Source: Acanthornis magna
Lineage: Eukaryota > Chordata > Aves > Passeriformes > Acanthizidae
Direction of reading: 5' to 3'
NCBI GenBank assembly: GCA_036785705.1
Contig: JAWUZG010000297.1
Location: 699,474 to 763,473 of the forward strand
DNA: 64,000 bases
In this document: piece after piece, positions 62,317 to 64,000 of the stretch
How the letters are laid out: each line of letters begins with the position of its first letter
Position numbering within the stretch: the first letter of the stretch is position 1
Program-made: the position numbers and the translations under genes
The notes under the pieces: model-generated
Told to the model about the DNA's origin: nothing
Seen by the model: only the letters and a program-made list of their open reading frames with translations
Database searches by the model: none

Positions 62317-64000
62317 GTTAGGTCTCAAAGTTCCTGCAGTGCTATGGTAAGGCCTGTGTGGATCCTTTGCTGAGGTCTTGGGTCTCAGCTCAGTTCTAAG
62401 TGAAGTGTTGTGTAGTTGAAGTCCAGTTCAGTTGAAATGCCCTGAACTGCTGTTCCTGCCCTAAGTTGTTGATTTGAATTTGAGTTATCAAGTGAAATGT
62501 TGCTCAAGTTGAAGTGCTCCTAAGGGAAGTGCTCTTGAGCCTTTGAGCCATGTTCTTCTTATCCTGACCCTTTCTCTTCTTTAGAGACACAGCCTCACGC
62601 ACACGGACAGACAGACAGAGATAATTTGGGTTTGATTTCATTTTGGATTGATTGACTCTGGATTTTTGTTTGTTGCTTTTCCTCGCTGTGCTTTAAGCAT
62701 GGTGTAAGTAGTAGAGTGAAGCTTGGCAAGGAAGCTTGTCGTGCTGTGGCTTTTCCATGAAATCTTTCTTTCCCGATAGCTTTCCTATGATTCTTGGAGT
62801 GATGTGCAAGTGCCTGTGCCATCACATCTCTTTAGCAGGGTGGAGCCACCTGGGATGTCAGCACCGAGGTGCTGGGATTGAGTGCCTGTGACACCAGGGC
62901 TTCTGGGCAGCGTGCGGACTCCTGGCGTGTGCCTATGGCTGTCCTGGGACGGCCTGTGAGCTCAGTGTTCTTTTGAAAGCTGGATAGCTCTGGCGTGTCC
63001 CCAGGGAGTTCCTGTGCCAAGATGTGACCTGCTGGCTCTTTGGCAGCCTGGAGATGGCTGGAGTGTGCCCTGGGGGCAAGTGTGAGTGTCAGGGACTTGC
63101 CAGCTCTTGAGGAGGATGGAGGGTGCAGGGATGTCCCCATGGAGGCCCTGTGAGTGCCTGTGAGCTGGCGGCACCTTAGCAGCGTGAGACTCGTGGGCTG
63201 TCAGCCCTGAGAGCCTGTTGAAGGCCGTGATGTGCGTGCAGAGAGGTTTGTCAAATGGGAGAGTCGTGGCATGTCCCTATGGAGCCGCTGGGGTTGTGTG
63301 TGCCCTCAGTGTTCTTGAGGAGCCTCGAGAGCCCTGGCACGGCCCCGTGGAAGCGCAGGGAGTGCCTGTGACATAGCAGCGGTGCCTGATGAGATCAGAG
63401 GGCCCTGGGATGTCAGCTTGGAATGGCTGTGAGTGCCTGAGAGCACACGTCTGTCTCTCATGGCCGGAGAGCTGTGGCAGGTGCCGATGGTAGGTGTGTG
63501 AGTGCAGGTGAGCTCAGGGCTCTGCAGAAGGCTGCAGGCCTGTGGGCTGTGAGGCTGGAAGGCCTGGGAGTGCTTTGGAGCTGAGTGCTCTGTAGCAGTC
63601 GGGAGCCGCCTGGGAGGTTGTAGCAGGATGCTTTGGGCCGGCTGCTTTGCCTTGGAATGTGGTGCAGGCACTTGGAGCATGTGCTATTTGCAAATGTCTC
63701 CAGGTGTCTTTCAGAGGGCCAGCGTGTGTTGTTTTGGCCTTGAATTCTGCTGGAAGTCCTTCTGGCAAGGAAGCCTGCATGAAGGTGCTGCTAGTGAGGC
63801 AAAGATTTGGCAGCTGAGCTGCTGCCGGGAGTTGCAGGCGTCTGCCTGACAGTCAGTCCCTTGAGAGTGTCAATGTGCAGTCAGTCCCCTTTCCTAGGGG
63901 AGGTTTTTCTAGCGTGTTCCTCCTTGGAGTGTGTGAGGGCTCCTGCTGGGGAAGTGGACAGCAAGCAAGGGCACTCTTGGTGGTGAAGGGAGAGAGAGCT
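62317..64000 (+). repeat. Unit copy 19, cut by the window end (1,684 bp)
   Basis: This is the first 1,684 bases of a further copy, still matching without a break, so the array continues past the window. It combines second-family GTGTGTGCC and GGCACGGCC with CTCGAG near 63325, otherwise seen only in copies 2-4. Confidence 0.96.

Larger units (their letters stand above)
1..64000 (+). repeat. Macrosatellite array, unit about 3.46 kb, at least 18.5 copies
   Basis: The motif GTTAGGTCTCAAAG recurs at 1, 3464, 6927, 10390, 13854, 17316, 20778, 24240, 27701, 31161, 34623, 38085, 41547, 45010, 48473, 51933, 55393, 58855 and 62317, giving unit lengths of 3,460-3,464 bp. Everything between these points repeats in the same order and orientation. 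Copies differ by scattered substitutions and a few one- or two-base indels; copies 1 and 2 differ at about 22 sites (about 99.4% identity, counted by eye). Neither end of the array is in the window. The unit carries no rRNA, histone, tRNA or recognisable protein gene, so this is satellite-class DNA rather than a tandem gene family I can name. GGATCC (44-49) and GAATTC (1426-1431) lie in the unit. Variation between copies, including private variants in most of them, argues against simple assembly duplication. Confidence 0.98.

Noticed and set aside
1..64000. Array of transposons or an endogenous virus
   Set aside because: I saw no terminal inverted or long terminal repeats, target-site duplications, poly(A) tails, or reverse transcriptase or transposase motifs in any frame. 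Copies abut without separate boundaries.
1..64000. Ribosomal RNA, histone or other tandem gene cluster
   Set aside because: No conserved rRNA segments, histone frames, tRNA boxes or other familiar gene sequence can be recognised in the unit.
1..64000. Assembly artefact from repeated use of one unit
   Set aside because: Most copies carry private substitutions or indels and lengths range from 3,460 to 3,464 bp, so the copies are distinct molecules. The exact copy number, and the near-identical pair 15/16, still depend on long-read support.
1..64000. Immunoglobulin switch-region-like repeat
   Set aside because: GAGCT occurs in several monomers, but there is no dense GAGCT/GGGGT pentamer array and no neighbouring constant-region exon.

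Overview
The whole window is one tandem array: a head-to-tail macrosatellite with a unit of about 3,462 bp. It holds 18 complete copies (3,460-3,464 bp each) and the first 1,684 bp of a nineteenth, all in the same orientation, with no interruption and no unique flank on either side. Copy 1 starts at base 1 only because I phased the unit to the window edge; the true ends of the array lie outside. Neighbouring copies differ at roughly 0-1% of positions (about 22 differences between copies 1 and 2 by eye), so amplification and homogenisation are recent. I see no protein gene, tRNA, rRNA, CRISPR array or intact transposon.

The organism cannot be named from the sequence. Long array size, CpG depletion outside one patch, a second repeat layer inside the unit, splice-like and vertebrate-style regulatory motifs, and the lack of bacterial gene structure point to a vertebrate nuclear genome. 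The scale resembles known macrosatellites such as D4Z4 and DXZ4 (about 3 kb units), and the 2.2 kb MHM repeat of the chicken Z. I do not recognise it as any of these.

Layout of one unit, using copy 1: 1-240, AT-richer spacer without CpG; 237-301, pyrimidine tract with a splice-acceptor-like AG and a short GACA microsatellite; 494-1322, block A, about 12 degenerate monomers of about 68 bp; 1323-2100, core without the monomer, holding a perfect 9-bp hairpin and a possible 81-nt intron; 2101-2765, block B, about 9 more monomers; 2766-3100, linker with a second acceptor-like tract and a T run; 3121-3316, GC-rich CpG patch (70% GC over 180 bp) ending in a YY1-like AAGATGGC and a CACGTG E-box; 3317-3463, tail running into the next unit. 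The repeat is therefore hierarchical: an old, diverged 68-bp minisatellite sits inside a young 3.46-kb unit.

A coherent but untested reading is that each unit carries a + strand promoter in its CpG patch. Transcription would then run across the junction into the next unit, with a donor-like GTAAGG 31 bases in and a strong acceptor at base 268. The + strand excess of G and T fits transcription in that direction. Open reading frames in the array look incidental: the longest begin at non-ATG codons and are broken by single-base changes between copies.

The copies record their own history. Copies 1-5 and 6-19 form two families with a change-over inside copies 5-6. Copies 15 and 16 are almost identical. 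Copies 8/9, 12 and 17 are mosaics with visible switch points, as expected from unequal exchange and gene conversion.
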